Counted from the first letter of the stretch, positions 26,836 to 36,682 are shown. The stretch is 64,000 bases of DNA from CADEFX01 sp963840425 (GCA_963840425.1 CAWIYZ010000022.1:86633-150632), one strand, 5' to 3'. Numbers and translations are program-made. The notes: generated from the sequence alone by a model not told the origin.

Positions 26836-27615
26836 GTGCGACGGCCGGTCTGGCCCTCGGAAGCAGTCGAGCAGATGCGCGGCACCCCCATCGCCCAAGA
26901 TATTGGCGCTGTCGATTGGTTCGTCAGCGACCGGCCGGTCGACTACGAGCAGGCCGTGTCGGTCATGCATGCCCGCTCGGAAGCCATCGCCAGCGGCAGC
27001 GCGACCGAGCTCGTATGGCTGCTCGAGCACCCTCCCCTCTACACGGCCGGCACCAGCGCGCGCGCCGAGGATCTGCTGTCACCGGGCCGCTTCCCAGTGC
27101 ATCGGACCGGGCGCGGGGGGCAGCTCACCTATCATGGACCGGGGCAGCGCGTGGCCTACGTCATGCTCAACGTGGCCCGGCGCGGCGGCGACGTCCGTGC
27201 CTTCGTGTGCGCGCTCGAAAGCTGGATTATCGACACCCTGGCGGCCTTCGGCATTCGCGGCGAGACGCGCAACAACCGGGTAGGGGTCTGGGTGCGCCGC
27301 GCCTGCCACCGTGAAGATCGTGAGGACAAGATCGCCGCCATCGGCCTCAGGCTGCGCCGCTGGGTGAGTCTGCACGGATTGTCGCTCAATGTCGCTCCAG
27401 ACCTCGAGCACTTCTCCGGCATCGTGCCCTGCGGCGTACGCGGCTACGGTGTGACGAGTTTCGCCGATCTTGGCGTGCGCGTGCAGATGCGAGAGGTCGA
27501 TTTGGCCCTGCACACCGCGTTTGAGCAGCGCTTCGGCTCGGTGCGCAACGTCCGCGTGATCGCCGAGCTTACGCCGCTGGCGGTGGGAGCATCCGACATG
27601 GATCAACGCTTGTAG
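26836..27615 (+). CDS. lipB: Octanoyl-(acyl-carrier-protein) transferase LipB
   Basis: This 259-residue enzyme moves octanoate from ACP to lipoyl domains in the first step of protein lipoylation. The signature GRGGQLTYHGPGQ and RNNRVGVWV occur, with the catalytic pair as Lys in DKIAAIGLRLRRWVS and Cys in IVPCGVRGYGVTS. The start is GTG 26836, with GGGAG about 8 nt upstream. It is convergent with a small secreted-protein gene 24 bp away. Confidence 0.95.
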   Translation: MRRPVWPSEAVEQMRGTPIAQDIGAVDWFVSDRPVDYEQAVSVMHARSEAIASGSATELVWLLEHPPLYTAGTSARAEDLLSPGRFPVHRTGRGGQLTYHGPGQRVAYVMLNVARRGGDVRAFVCALESWIIDTLAAFGIRGETRNNRVGVWVRRACHREDREDKIAAIGLRLRRWVSLHGLSLNVAPDLEHFSGIVPCGVRGYGVTSFADLGVRVQMREVDLALHTAFEQRFGSVRNVRVIAELTPLAVGASDMDQRL

Positions 27616-27639
27616 GCGGAAGGGCGCAGCCTCACGAGC

Positions 27640-27984
27640 CTATTGCTTCTGTCCGCCTTTGCCGGTTTCACCGCCCTGCCCCTCGTTCGGCGCCTCGGGA
27701 CCGTCGTAGTAGAGATAACCTTCCTCGATCGACACGACCTCCGAGCCTTCCAGCTCGTACTCGTCGTTCTCGCTGTCGTTCAAGCGAATGACGCAGCCCT
27801 TCTCGCAAATGCCCTCGAGCACCTGCGACGGCTTCAGGACGTGGTCGGCTTTGGCCTCGCCCTCCATAATGGTGAGCTTATGGTCTTTGTCGTCGCGGTT
27901 GGTGATCGAGACCCCCACCGCCATACTCGCCGTCGACAGGCAAGCAAGGAACAACGCTGCCGCCGCGATCGTCTTAAAGGTCAT
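27640..27984 (-). CDS. Small secreted acidic protein of unknown function
   Basis: The product has 114 residues with a Sec signal peptide (MTFKTIAAAALFLACLSTASMA). A compact domain follows, SITNRDDKDHKLTIMEGEAKADHVLKP, with two cysteines in GICEKGCVIRLND, and then an acidic/Gly-rich tail. It reads like a small beta-sandwich periplasmic protein of the type often seen as conserved hypothetical in rhizobial relatives. Function not known. Confidence 0.75.
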   Translation of the reverse strand: MTFKTIAAAALFLACLSTASMAVGVSITNRDDKDHKLTIMEGEAKADHVLKPSQVLEGICEKGCVIRLNDSENDEYELEGSEVVSIEEGYLYYDGPEAPNEGQGGETGKGGQKQ

Positions 27985-28115
27985 ACGGACCAGCTCCGTG
28001 AATTTCGCAAACGTGCAAACTTACTTCCTCTTGCCGAGTAGCACAGCGACGACGTTGCCACAGCCCAGACGGATCCTGATCTCGACATTACCCATCGCCC
28101 ATCTGCGAGTACGTG

Positions 28116-28397
28116 TCACGCTGTCGGCAATATGCGAAAGCCTTGCGGCACGTCATCAAGCTCGTCAAGAACCTTCACCATCGACACCTCCGCCCCACGC
28201 GGGCCTTGGTGACAGCCTGCCAGTATGACATCCACATCGGCGCGTGCCCCGCCAAAAACGGCTTCGACGCCACCGTCGCGCCGGTTGCGAACCCACCCGT
28301 CCAGACCCAGGCCGATTGCAGTCCGCTCCACCCAAGCGCGGTAGCCAACACCTTGGACTAGCCCCTCGATCCGCACGCGCACGCTCCGGCGATCCAT
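28116..28397 (-). CDS. acyP: Acylphosphatase
   Basis: This 93-residue enzyme hydrolyses carboxyl-phosphate bonds such as acetyl phosphate or carbamoyl phosphate. Catalytic Arg lies in GLVQGVGYRAWVE and catalytic Asn in LDGWVRNRRDGGVEAVF. The start is ATG 28397; the open frame upstream of it is shadow sequence of ggt. It lies 31 nt after ggt on the same strand and is likely co-transcribed. Confidence 0.92.
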   Translation of the reverse strand: MDRRSVRVRIEGLVQGVGYRAWVERTAIGLGLDGWVRNRRDGGVEAVFGGARADVDVILAGCHQGPRGAEVSMVKVLDELDDVPQGFRILPTA

Positions 28398-28428
28398 GCC
28401 TCGAGCCCTTCCTTGCCGGCGTCCGGGC

Positions 28429-30015
28429 TCAATAGCCGAGCGCAAGGCCGTCCTTGCGTGGATCGGACGCGCCCACGAGCGTGCCATTGTCCCGATCGAA
28501 CAGCACGGCCTGCCCGCCACCCCACGGCAGCGCCCGCACCCTGATCTTGTGACCCATCGCCCGTAGCGCCTCAACCGTGGCGGACGGGACCGATTCCTCG
28601 ACGACCAGATCATCGGCCTCGAAAAACACGCGGGGGCAGTCGATCGCCTCCTGCGGGTCCATGCCGTGGTCCAGCATATTGGTCATGACGTAGGCGTGCC
28701 CGATGGGCTGGAACGCCGCGCCCATGACGCCGAAAGCCATATGTGCACGGCCATCCTTCATGGCCATGGCCGGCACCAGCGTATGCATGGGCCGCTTACG
28801 CGGTGCGATGCAGTTGGGATGCTTGGGATCCAGCACGAAGCCGGTGCCGCGATTGTGAAACACGACCCCGGTCTTTGTCGTGGCGATGCCTGAGCCGAAA
28901 TCAGCATAGAGCGAGTTGATGAAGGAAACGGCCATGCCGCTTTCGTCGACTACGGAGAAACAAACGGTGTCGGAGCCCGCCGGCCTCGGCACGGAGCCAA
29001 GATCCTCGCGTCGACGCTTGCGATCGATGCGTTCAGCGAAATCGGCGATCAGCCGATCCGAGAGCATGTGCGCTACGGGCACATCGGCCACATCCGGGTC
29101 GGCCACGAATGTATCGCGCACAGCATAAGCGAGACGCGCCGCCTCATTGATGACGTGATACCGATCTGCCGACGTCGGACCATCGGCACTCGGTCCAAGG
29201 CGCTCCAGCATCTTGAGCAGGATCAGCGCAACGATGCCCTGATTACTGGGCGGCAGTTCACACAGCTCGATGCCGCGGTAGGACACCGAGATCGGCTCGA
29301 CATAGCTGCATTTCTGTGCGGCAAAGTCATCCAGCGCGTGCAGGCCGCCGAGCGCCTTCAGCTCCGCCACCATGTCCTCGGCAACCTCGCCCGCATAAAA
29401 GCCGTCACGCCCTTGCTCGGCAATGCGTCGAAGAGTTTTCCCAAGTGCCGGAAAGCGCATGATCTCGCCAACGCGCGGGGCGCGGCCATCCTTGAGGCAA
29501 TGCAAGCTAGCCGCCTTGTTCGCGCGCAGTTTTGGCAGCGCCACCGTCCAATCGGCGGCCACGCGTGGCGCGACCGCAAATCCCTCCTCGGCAAATGCTA
29601 TGGCCGGAGCCAGCGCTTCGCGTAGTGACTTGGCACCGTGGTCGGCCAGAAGCGTCGCCCATCCATCAACGGCGCCAGGCACGGTCACGGCGTGCGGACT
29701 CTGCACTTGCAGCTGTTTGATGCCCTTTGCGGCATACCAGTCCGCAGTGGCGGCCTTCGGCGCTCGCCCGGCGGCATTCAGTCCAATGGGCTTCTGGCCA
29801 GGTTTGGCGATGATGGCGAAGCAGTCGCCGCCGATCCCCGTCATCGGATGCTCGACCACGCACAATACCGCAGCTGCGGTGACGGCGGCATCGACGGCGT
29901 TGCCACCGCTCTTCAGCATGTCGATGGCGGCGAGGCTGGCCAACGGATGCGACGTGGCGCACATGGCCCGCCTTGCGTAGACCGGCGAGCGGCCCGGAAA
30001 ATGGAAACTGCGCAT
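28429..30015 (-). CDS. ggt: Gamma-glutamyltransferase family hydrolase
   Basis: This 528-residue N-terminal-nucleophile enzyme should self-cleave before the Thr in GSDTVCFSVVD (about residue 349), creating large and small subunits. In E. coli GGT the site is NTTHYSVVD, so the nucleophile is kept while the two following residues differ (Val-Cys for Thr-His). Other matches are GGNAVDAAVTAAAVLCVVEHPMTGIGGDCF and the glycine-rich oxyanion region. It has no signal peptide, unlike periplasmic GGT, so it is likely a cytoplasmic GGT-like (YwrD-type) hydrolase. Confidence 0.88.
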   Translation of the reverse strand: MRSFHFPGRSPVYARRAMCATSHPLASLAAIDMLKSGGNAVDAAVTAAAVLCVVEHPMTGIGGDCFAIIAKPGQKPIGLNAAGRAPKAATADWYAAKGIKQLQVQSPHAVTVPGAVDGWATLLADHGAKSLREALAPAIAFAEEGFAVAPRVAADWTVALPKLRANKAASLHCLKDGRAPRVGEIMRFPALGKTLRRIAEQGRDGFYAGEVAEDMVAELKALGGLHALDDFAAQKCSYVEPISVSYRGIELCELPPSNQGIVALILLKMLERLGPSADGPTSADRYHVINEAARLAYAVRDTFVADPDVADVPVAHMLSDRLIADFAERIDRKRRREDLGSVPRPAGSDTVCFSVVDESGMAVSFINSLYADFGSGIATTKTGVVFHNRGTGFVLDPKHPNCIAPRKRPMHTLVPAMAMKDGRAHMAFGVMGAAFQPIGHAYVMTNMLDHGMDPQEAIDCPRVFFEADDLVVEESVPSATVEALRAMGHKIRVRALPWGGGQAVLFDRDNGTLVGASDPRKDGLALGY

Positions 30016-30107
30016 CGATTTGCCTCTGCGGAACGGGGCTGACTGGCCCCGCTGCCGGAGGCCGATGACTGGGTTCTAAGTGAAAGTGGGCGCCGCGGAA
30101 ATGCTGC

Positions 30108-32126
30108 TCACGCAAACTCCATGATAACCGCATCGACGGCGAGGCTGTCGCCCGCCTTGGCGTTGATTTTCTTGACCACGGCGTCGCGGTCGGCGCGCAG
30201 GATGTTCTCCATCTTCATCGCCTCGACCACGGCCAAGGCATCGCCGGCCTTCACCTCCTGACCCTCATCGACATTGAGCGCTTTAACGAGGCCGGGCATC
30301 GGACAGAGCAGCAGCTTCGAGGTGTCGGCAGCCGCCTTCTTCGGCATCAGCGCCGCCAGCTCCGCCTCCAGCGCCGTGTAGACCCAGACCGGCACGCTGA
30401 TGCCCCGCCAGGCCAGCTCGTAGCCGTTGAGGATCGGCGTCACCTGGACGACGACCTCTTCGTCGCCGACCCGTCCTCTCCAGACCGGGTCGCCCGGCCA
30501 CCAGCCGGAAATCAGATCGAGGGTGCGGCCGCGCTTGTTGCCGGCATCGCAGAAGGCCACAAGAAACGGCTTGCCGTTGCCGCCCGCCACATCGAGATGC
30601 CGCTCGGCATCGGCCAAGCGCACGACACGGCGCTTGGCGAAGCGCACCTCCTGCCCGCTCATCTGGTTGGTGATCTGGCGACGCCGCTCGTTGTTCAGGT
30701 GATCTACCGTGGCACCGACGGCAGCCAGAATGTCGAGCTCCGCGGATTCCGGCGCGCGCGGCTTGAAGCCATCAGGGTATTCCTCGGCGATGAAGCCGGT
30801 CGACAGCTTGCCCTTGCGCCAGCGTGGATGCTGCATCAGCGCCGTCAGGAACGGGATGTTGTGGCGAATGCCGCCGATGTGGAACGCGTCGAGCGCCTTG
30901 GCCTGTAGATCGATGGCCGCCTCGCGCGTTGGCGCATGCGTGACCAACTTGGCAATCATGGGGTCGTAGTAGAGTGAGATCTCCCCGCCCTCGGTCACGC
31001 CCGTGTCGTTGCGTACTGTCTGCCCGCCGCCTGTCTCTTCCTTCGGTGGCTGGTACTTCACGAGGCGGCCGATGGAGGGGAGGAAATTGCGGTACGGGTC
31101 CTCCGCATAGATGCGGCTCTCCACCGCCCAGCCGTTGAGCTTCACATCGCTTTGCTTGATCTTGAGCTTCTCGCCAGCCGCAACGCGGATCATCTGCTCG
31201 ACCAGGTCGATGCCGGTGACGAGTTCGGTCACCGGATGCTCGACCTGCAACCGCGTGTTCATCTCGAGGAAATAGAACGAGCGGTCTTGCCCGGCGACGA
31301 ACTCGACGGTCCCCGCGCTGTCATAGCCGACCGCCTGCGCCAGGGCGACCGCCTGCGTACCCATGGCCTTGCGCGTCTTGTCATCGAGCAGTGGGGATGG
31401 CGCCTCCTCGATGACCTTCTGATTGCGGCGCTGGATCGAGCACTCGCGCTCCCCCAGGTAGATGACATTGCCGTGCTTGTCGCCCAGCACCTGGATTTCG
31501 ATATGGCGTGGATTGACAATGAACTTCTCGATGAAGACGCGATCGTCGCCGAAACTCGACTTCGCTTCCGATCGCGCGAGTCCGAACCCCTCCTCGCACT
31601 CCTTGGCGTTCCAGGCGATCCGCATGCCTTTGCCGCCGCCGCCGGCAGAGGCTTTGATCATCACCGGATAGCCGACCTCGCTAGCGATCTTCACCGCCTG
31701 GCGCGCGTCGGCAATCTCGCCGAGGTAACCCGGCACCGTGGACACCTTGGCGCTGGCGGCCGCCTTCTTGGACTCGATCTTGTCACCCATGGCGGCGATG
31801 GCCTTGGGATTCGGGCCGATGAAAACAACACCCGCCTTTTGCAGCGCCACCGGGAAGGCTTCGCGCTCAGACAAGAAGCCGTAGCCCGGGTGCACGGCCT
31901 CGGCGCCGGTTTGCAGGCAGGCATCGACGATCCTGTCGATGCGCAGATAGGACTCCGTGGCGGGCGGAGCGCCGATGTGCACGGCTTCGTCTGCCATCTC
32001 GACGTGCAGAGCGTCTCGGTCGGCGTCGGAGAAGACCGCGACCGTCTTGATCCCCATTTTACGGGCGGTCTTGATGACCCGGCAGGCGATCTCGCCACGG
32101 TTCGCGATCAGGATCTTCTTGAACAT
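30108..32126 (-). CDS. pccA: Acetyl-/propionyl-CoA carboxylase biotin-carrying alpha subunit
   Basis: The product has 672 residues. The N-terminal biotin carboxylase (KILIANRGEIACRVIKTARKMG; ATP-grasp with GGGGKGMRIAW; MNTRLQVEHPVTELVTGIDLVE) occupies ~1-450. A middle BT domain that contacts the beta subunit follows, then a C-terminal biotinyl domain with the biotin Lys in VEAMKMENIL (~640). The domain order and length are those of propionyl-CoA or 3-methylcrotonyl-CoA carboxylase alpha subunits; propionyl-CoA is favoured by overall resemblance. The beta subunit is not in the window. Confidence 0.9.
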   Translation of the reverse strand: MFKKILIANRGEIACRVIKTARKMGIKTVAVFSDADRDALHVEMADEAVHIGAPPATESYLRIDRIVDACLQTGAEAVHPGYGFLSEREAFPVALQKAGVVFIGPNPKAIAAMGDKIESKKAAASAKVSTVPGYLGEIADARQAVKIASEVGYPVMIKASAGGGGKGMRIAWNAKECEEGFGLARSEAKSSFGDDRVFIEKFIVNPRHIEIQVLGDKHGNVIYLGERECSIQRRNQKVIEEAPSPLLDDKTRKAMGTQAVALAQAVGYDSAGTVEFVAGQDRSFYFLEMNTRLQVEHPVTELVTGIDLVEQMIRVAAGEKLKIKQSDVKLNGWAVESRIYAEDPYRNFLPSIGRLVKYQPPKEETGGGQTVRNDTGVTEGGEISLYYDPMIAKLVTHAPTREAAIDLQAKALDAFHIGGIRHNIPFLTALMQHPRWRKGKLSTGFIAEEYPDGFKPRAPESAELDILAAVGATVDHLNNERRRQITNQMSGQEVRFAKRRVVRLADAERHLDVAGGNGKPFLVAFCDAGNKRGRTLDLISGWWPGDPVWRGRVGDEEVVVQVTPILNGYELAWRGISVPVWVYTALEAELAALMPKKAAADTSKLLLCPMPGLVKALNVDEGQEVKAGDALAVVEAMKMENILRADRDAVVKKINAKAGDSLAVDAVIMEFA

Positions 32127-32228
32127 CGCCGTGCCCGGAGCCTGTCTCAGTAAAGCGATACTACCTGCGTTTTAGGCTGCCGCAGCGCTCTGGTAAACTT
32201 GCATGGCAAACCGGCACGGTCGTGCCGC

Positions 32229-33119
32229 CTATCTGGTCTTGGGCATCTGGAAGCCTGCACCGCGCTCTACCAGCTTCACGATCTCAGTCATGTCGCGGTC
32301 CTTCATGCCTTCGAATACGGCGTGCTTGAAGACCAGCCGGGCGGCCTGGCACACCCACATGGGCACACCCAGCGCCTCGCCCTGCTCGATGGCCAGATCT
32401 AGGTCTTTGTCGAGGATATGGATGGGTGCGCCGTAGGCGAAGCTGCGGTCCAGCACGGAGGTTGGGATCTTGTTCAACGTCGCGCTGTTGCGGCCGCTGC
32501 CCTTGTTGATGGCCTCGGTCATCACCTCGGGACTGACGCCGCCCTTGGCGCCCATGACGTAGGCTTCGGCAGTGGCGACCATGGCCACGGCGGACAGGAT
32601 ATTGTTGGTGAGCTTGAGCACCTGCGCCAGGCCCGGCTTGTCACCCGCCACGGTCACCGGACCCCACTTCGACACCAGCGGGCGCACGGCCTCAACAAGC
32701 GCCGGATCACCCGAGATCATGACCGACAGCGTGCCGGCGCGTGCGCCGGGTGGCCCGCCGCTGATCGGACAATCGACGAGGCCAATGCCCTTCTTGCCGA
32801 GTGCAGCCACCAGTTCCTCGACCATCGGCACACCGACGGTGCAGGTGTTGATCACCGTCTTGACGGCGCCACCTTGGATGACACCCTCGCCGCCGAGAAC
32901 GACGCTGCGCAAGCTGGCAAGGGTCGGCAATGAAACGATCACCGTGGCGCACTGATCGGCAACCGCGCGCGGACCCGCGGCGGCACGTGCCTGTCGCTCC
33001 AGCAAAGGTTGCATCGCCGCCGCACGCGTGTCGTGCACGGTAAGCTGCTCACCAGCATCGATGAGTTTTTCGGCCATGGGCAGGCCCATGTTGCCGACGC
33101 CGATGAATCCGACTGGCAT
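32229..33119 (-). CDS. NAD-binding beta-hydroxyacid dehydrogenase (3-hydroxyisobutyrate dehydrogenase family)
   Basis: This 296-residue enzyme has a Rossmann motif GFIGVGNMGLPMAEKL at the N-terminus, the substrate motif DCPISGGPPGARAGTLSVMISG (the usual DAPVSGG form with Cys-Pro-Ile) and the catalytic Lys in GLAQVLKLTNNIL. The family includes 3-hydroxyisobutyrate and tartronate-semialdehyde reductases. The neighbourhood gives no clear substrate. It is read in the same direction as pccA, ~100 bp upstream, so a link to valine/propionate degradation is possible. Confidence 0.88.
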   Translation of the reverse strand: MPVGFIGVGNMGLPMAEKLIDAGEQLTVHDTRAAAMQPLLERQARAAAGPRAVADQCATVIVSLPTLASLRSVVLGGEGVIQGGAVKTVINTCTVGVPMVEELVAALGKKGIGLVDCPISGGPPGARAGTLSVMISGDPALVEAVRPLVSKWGPVTVAGDKPGLAQVLKLTNNILSAVAMVATAEAYVMGAKGGVSPEVMTEAINKGSGRNSATLNKIPTSVLDRSFAYGAPIHILDKDLDLAIEQGEALGVPMWVCQAARLVFKHAVFEGMKDRDMTEIVKLVERGAGFQMPKTR

Positions 33120-33256
33120 GGTATGTCCTTTTCGATGCGGAGAGGCAGCTCTGAGACAAGCATAAACAGCGAGACTAGGATATCCAGTCCCCGCCAGGCG
33201 ACGCTATATCGCCTGGGAGCCTGCCGTCCTCAGGGCCGCCGCCAAGGACCGTTCCG

Positions 33257-33469
33257 ATGCTCCGGCGTCGCGTCTCATCGAGTGTGATCGCCGCTATCGA
33301 CTATGACGATGAGCGTCGCCTGCTCGACGTCGAATTCCGCTCGGGCACCGTCTATCGCTACTTCAAAGTCCCCGTTCATGTGTTCGAGGGATTGTGCGCG
33401 GCGCCGTCCATCGGCGAGTATTTCAACGCGCTCATCAAGGACGCCTACGTCTGGGAGCAGCTGAGGTGA
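33257..33469 (+). CDS. KTSC-domain small protein
   Basis: The product has 70 residues spanning a whole KTSC domain: SSSVIAAIDYDDERRLLDVEFRSG, VYRYFKVPVHVFEGL, and SIGEYFNALIKDAY. KTSC proteins are short, widespread and of uncertain role, with suggested RNA-binding or lysyl-tRNA-synthetase-linked functions. AAGGA lies 8-9 nt before ATG 33257. It stands alone between two leftward genes. Confidence 0.85.
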   Translation: MLRRRVSSSVIAAIDYDDERRLLDVEFRSGTVYRYFKVPVHVFEGLCAAPSIGEYFNALIKDAYVWEQLR

Positions 33470-33485
33470 TTGACGCGGAAGCGAT

Positions 33486-34331
33486 CTAGCGAACCTTCCC
33501 CGGCGCCCAGCCATAAACTCCCTGCAGCGTTCCGCCCATCAGCTTGGTCCGGTCGCTGTCGGACAGGCGATCGGTGACGCGAAACGCCTCGACGCCTTCC
33601 TTGTACGTCAGCAGAGCCACGGCGCGCGTCCAGTCAGTTCCCCACATGCAGCGATCGAAGCCGAACGCGTCGAAGATGCGGCCGAGCGGGTCCCAGATGT
33701 CCTTGTAGGGGAACGGCTCGTGCGAGAGCGTGCAGGCACCCGTGATCTTGACCACGATGTTGTTGTGCGCGGCGAGCTTCAGCAGCTTCGGTAAATCGGC
33801 AAAGGGCTGCGCCGGCGCCGGCGGCTCGAATGGCTGCTGCAGTCCGAGGTGATCGATCACGAGCATGGTGTTGGGGTTGCGCGCCGCCAGCAGGCCGGCC
33901 TGCTCCAGTCGTCCCCAGCACAAAAGATTGACAGGCAAGCCGTGCTTTGCGGCTGCCGTCAGAACGCTGTTGAGCCTTGGATCGGCAGCGTCCGTCGACA
34001 CGTCGTCTCGCATCATGATGCGGATGGCGACGGTGCCATCCCGTGCCGCCCATTCCTCTATGGTGTCGATCACCCCGGGGTCGGACGGATCAACCGGCTT
34101 GATCAAGGCAAAGCGGCCCGGATACGCAGCGTGCACATCGATGGCGTAGCTGGCGTCATAGCGATACATCGAGAACGGCGACACCAGCAGCGCACCATCG
34201 ACGCCGACGGCGTCCATGGCCGCCACCATGTCGTCACCCGTGACCTCCGGCGGACCGTGCAGGACACCGACCCAGGGCCGGCCCGGGTGGTTGCGCTCAT
34301 AGGCGTGCACCTGAGCATCGATGGTGAGCAT
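33486..34331 (-). CDS. Amidohydrolase-family (COG3618-like) metal-dependent hydrolase
   Basis: This 281-residue TIM-barrel protein starts TIDAQVHAYERNHPGRPW, where the usual HxH metal motif reads QVH. Later motifs are MLVIDHLGLQQPF and GFDRCMWGTDWTRAV, with the catalytic aspartate in GTDW. Such proteins hydrolyse lactones or decarboxylate aromatic acids; the substrate here is unknown. Replacement of the first His by Gln is seen in some family members and is compatible with one-metal chemistry. It is read leftward toward the KTSC gene. Confidence 0.85.
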   Translation of the reverse strand: MLTIDAQVHAYERNHPGRPWVGVLHGPPEVTGDDMVAAMDAVGVDGALLVSPFSMYRYDASYAIDVHAAYPGRFALIKPVDPSDPGVIDTIEEWAARDGTVAIRIMMRDDVSTDAADPRLNSVLTAAAKHGLPVNLLCWGRLEQAGLLAARNPNTMLVIDHLGLQQPFEPPAPAQPFADLPKLLKLAAHNNIVVKITGACTLSHEPFPYKDIWDPLGRIFDAFGFDRCMWGTDWTRAVALLTYKEGVEAFRVTDRLSDSDRTKLMGGTLQGVYGWAPGKVR

Positions 34332-34442
34332 GTTTCCTCCACCTGCCGCTTTTTCTTGTATTTACGGCAGTATGTGAGCGGCAGGAGACCAGCGCAATCA
34401 CGCCGCTAGCCCTCCGGTAGTGCACGCCTGCGCGGTAGATCG

Positions 34443-36071
34443 TTACACCAGCCTGCTCTGCTCCACCGCCGCGGCGATGAACGACGCAAACAGCGGATGC
34501 GGCTCGAAGGGGCGTGATTTGAGCTCCGGGTGATACTGCACGCCAACGAACCAGGGATGGTCGGCGAACTCGATAGTCTCAGGCAGCAGGCCGTCGGGCG
34601 AGATGCCGGCAAAGCGCATGCCGGCCGCCTCCAGCTTCTGGCGGTAGCGCGTGTTGACCTCGTAGCGGTGGCGGTGGCGCTCGGAGATCTGCGTGCTGCC
34701 GTAGATCCTGGCGATGCGGCTGCCTTTCGCCAGCTGGGCCTCGTAGGCGCCGAGACGCATGGTGCCGCCCAGATCACCGCCGGCCTTGCGCAGCTCCAGC
34801 TCGTTGCCGCGCATCCACTCGGTCATCAGACCGACGACCGGCTCCTCGGTCGGCCCGAACTCGGTCGATCCCGCCTTGGTGACGCCGCACAACGTGCGCG
34901 CCGCCTCGATCACCGCCATCTGCATGCCGAAGCAGATGCCGAAGTAGGGCAGCTTGCGCTCACGGGCGAAGCGCGCGGCCAGGATCTTGCCCTCCGAGCC
35001 GCGCTCGCCGAAACCGCCCGGCACGAGAATGCCATGCACGTCCTCCAGCCAGGGCGCTGGGTCCTCGCGCTCGAAGATCTCGCTCTCGATCCACTCGAGC
35101 CTGACCTTGACGCGGTTGGCGATGCCGCCGTGAAACAGCGCCTCGTTGAGCGACTTGTAGGCGTCCTTCAGCCCCGTGTACTTGCCGACGATGGCGATGG
35201 TGACCTCGCCCTCGGGGCTGGCGATTGCCTGCGAGATCGCTGCCCATCGCTCCAGCTTCGGTGCCGGCGCACCCTCGATACCGAAGGCTGCCAAAACCTG
35301 CGCGTCCAGTCCTTCGCTGTGATAGGCGAGCGGCACATTGTAGATCGAGGCCACATCCAACGCCTGGATCACCGCCTCCTCGCGCACGTTGCAGAACAAC
35401 GCGATTTTCTTGCGCTCCGAGCGCGGCACCTCGCGGTCGCAGCGGCAGAGCAGGATGTCGGGCTGGATGCCGATGGAGCGCAGCTCCTTGACGGAATGCT
35501 GCGTCGGCTTGGTTTTCAGCTCGCCGGCCGAAGGAATGAACGGGATGAGCGTCAGATGTATATAGACGGAATGCCCGCGCGGCAGCTCGTTGCCGAGCTG
35601 GCGGATGGCCTCGAAGAACGGCAGGCCCTCGATGTCGCCGACCGTCCCGCCGATCTCGACCAGCACGAAATCGACATCGTCGTTGCCCGACAGCACGAAG
35701 CCCTTGATGGCGTCCGTCACGTGCGGGATCACTTGGACCGTGCCGCCCAAGTAATCGCCGCGCCGCTCCTTGGCGAGGATCTCCTGATAGATGCGACCGG
35801 TGGTGACGTTGTCGGACTTCTTGGCCGGCACGCCGGTGAAACGCTCATAGTGGCCGAGGTCGAGGTCGGTCTCGGCACCATCGTCGGTGACGAACACCTC
35901 GCCGTGCTGATAGGGACTCATGGTCCCCGGATCGACATTGAGATAGGGGTCGAGCTTTCTCAGCCGAACCTTGTAGCCGCGTGCCTGAAGAAGTGCTCCC
36001 AGGGCCGCTGAAGCCAGCCCCTTTCCGAGCGATGAGACCACGCCGCCGGTAATGAAGATGTACCGCGCCAT
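34443..36071 (-). CDS. pyrG: CTP synthase
   Basis: This 542-residue enzyme aminates UTP to CTP. The N-terminal synthase domain begins MARYIFITGGVVSSLGKGLASAAL (P-loop) and continues with DPYLNVDPGTMSPYQHGEVFV. The C-terminal class I glutamine amidotransferase has the nucleophile Cys in YFGICFGMQ and a His-Pro-Glu triad end in GVQYHPELKS. ATG 36071 is the proper start, as the open frame before it lacks homology. The upstream neighbour secG is on the same strand, matching the alphaproteobacterial tpiA-secG-pyrG order. Confidence 0.97.
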   Translation of the reverse strand: MARYIFITGGVVSSLGKGLASAALGALLQARGYKVRLRKLDPYLNVDPGTMSPYQHGEVFVTDDGAETDLDLGHYERFTGVPAKKSDNVTTGRIYQEILAKERRGDYLGGTVQVIPHVTDAIKGFVLSGNDDVDFVLVEIGGTVGDIEGLPFFEAIRQLGNELPRGHSVYIHLTLIPFIPSAGELKTKPTQHSVKELRSIGIQPDILLCRCDREVPRSERKKIALFCNVREEAVIQALDVASIYNVPLAYHSEGLDAQVLAAFGIEGAPAPKLERWAAISQAIASPEGEVTIAIVGKYTGLKDAYKSLNEALFHGGIANRVKVRLEWIESEIFEREDPAPWLEDVHGILVPGGFGERGSEGKILAARFARERKLPYFGICFGMQMAVIEAARTLCGVTKAGSTEFGPTEEPVVGLMTEWMRGNELELRKAGGDLGGTMRLGAYEAQLAKGSRIARIYGSTQISERHRHRYEVNTRYRQKLEAAGMRFAGISPDGLLPETIEFADHPWFVGVQYHPELKSRPFEPHPLFASFIAAAVEQSRLV

Positions 36072-36180
36072 GGGCTTGTAGAATACACAAGCAAGCTGGC
36101 GATTCGAAGCGGCAATCTTGCTCGATCCACCGAGGCTTGCGCTGGCGGGCTGAATTGCGCTCGCAACTCGAGGGCAGCGG

Positions 36181-36585
36181 CTATTGCGACTTCGGCACCT
36201 GTGGGAGCTGCTGGCGGCCCTTTTCCAGGCTGTCGAGCACCCCACCGCGTGGTGGCTCCTTGGCTGCCTCTGGCGTAGGCGAGCCTCCCCCGGGCACTGC
36301 GGGAGCCGATGCCGGGGCACCCGCCTTCGATGCACCCGCATCCAGCGGGGAAACGGTGCTACTGCCATGCAGAGCCAGCAGGGTCAGACCGATGCTCGTC
36401 AGGAAAAACAGCCCGGCGAGGACGGCCGTGGCCCGCGTCAGCAGATTGGCCGTGCCACGCCCGGTCATGAAGCCGCCGCCCCCACCACCGATGCCCAGCG
36501 CCCCGCCTTCCGAGCGCTGCAGCAACACGACGCCGCACAACGCTGCGGCGATCATCAGGTGAACGACGAGTAACACGGTGGCCAT
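36181..36585 (-). CDS. secG: Preprotein translocase subunit SecG
   Basis: The 134-residue product has two helices (VLLVVHLMIAAALCGVVLLQ and ATAVLAGLFFLTSIGLTLLAL) separated by the conserved loop QRSEGGALGIGGGGGGF. It is the auxiliary subunit of the SecYEG channel. A ~60-residue Pro/Gly/Ala-rich cytoplasmic tail, common in alphaproteobacterial SecG, follows. It is read with pyrG. Confidence 0.95.
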   Translation of the reverse strand: MATVLLVVHLMIAAALCGVVLLQRSEGGALGIGGGGGGFMTGRGTANLLTRATAVLAGLFFLTSIGLTLLALHGSSTVSPLDAGASKAGAPASAPAVPGGGSPTPEAAKEPPRGGVLDSLEKGRQQLPQVPKSQ

Positions 36586-36682
36586 CGCGGAAAGGTCCTC
36601 GGACTCCGGGCGGATACGAACATCACGCTTTGCGACCGGCTTCTACACCAGGGTCTCTGCGCCCGCCAGCCCTTGCCAGAGT

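Noticed and set aside
34530..36011. 493-codon plus-strand frame opposite pyrG
   Set aside because: Shadow of CTP synthase, whose catalytic motifs are all on the minus strand.
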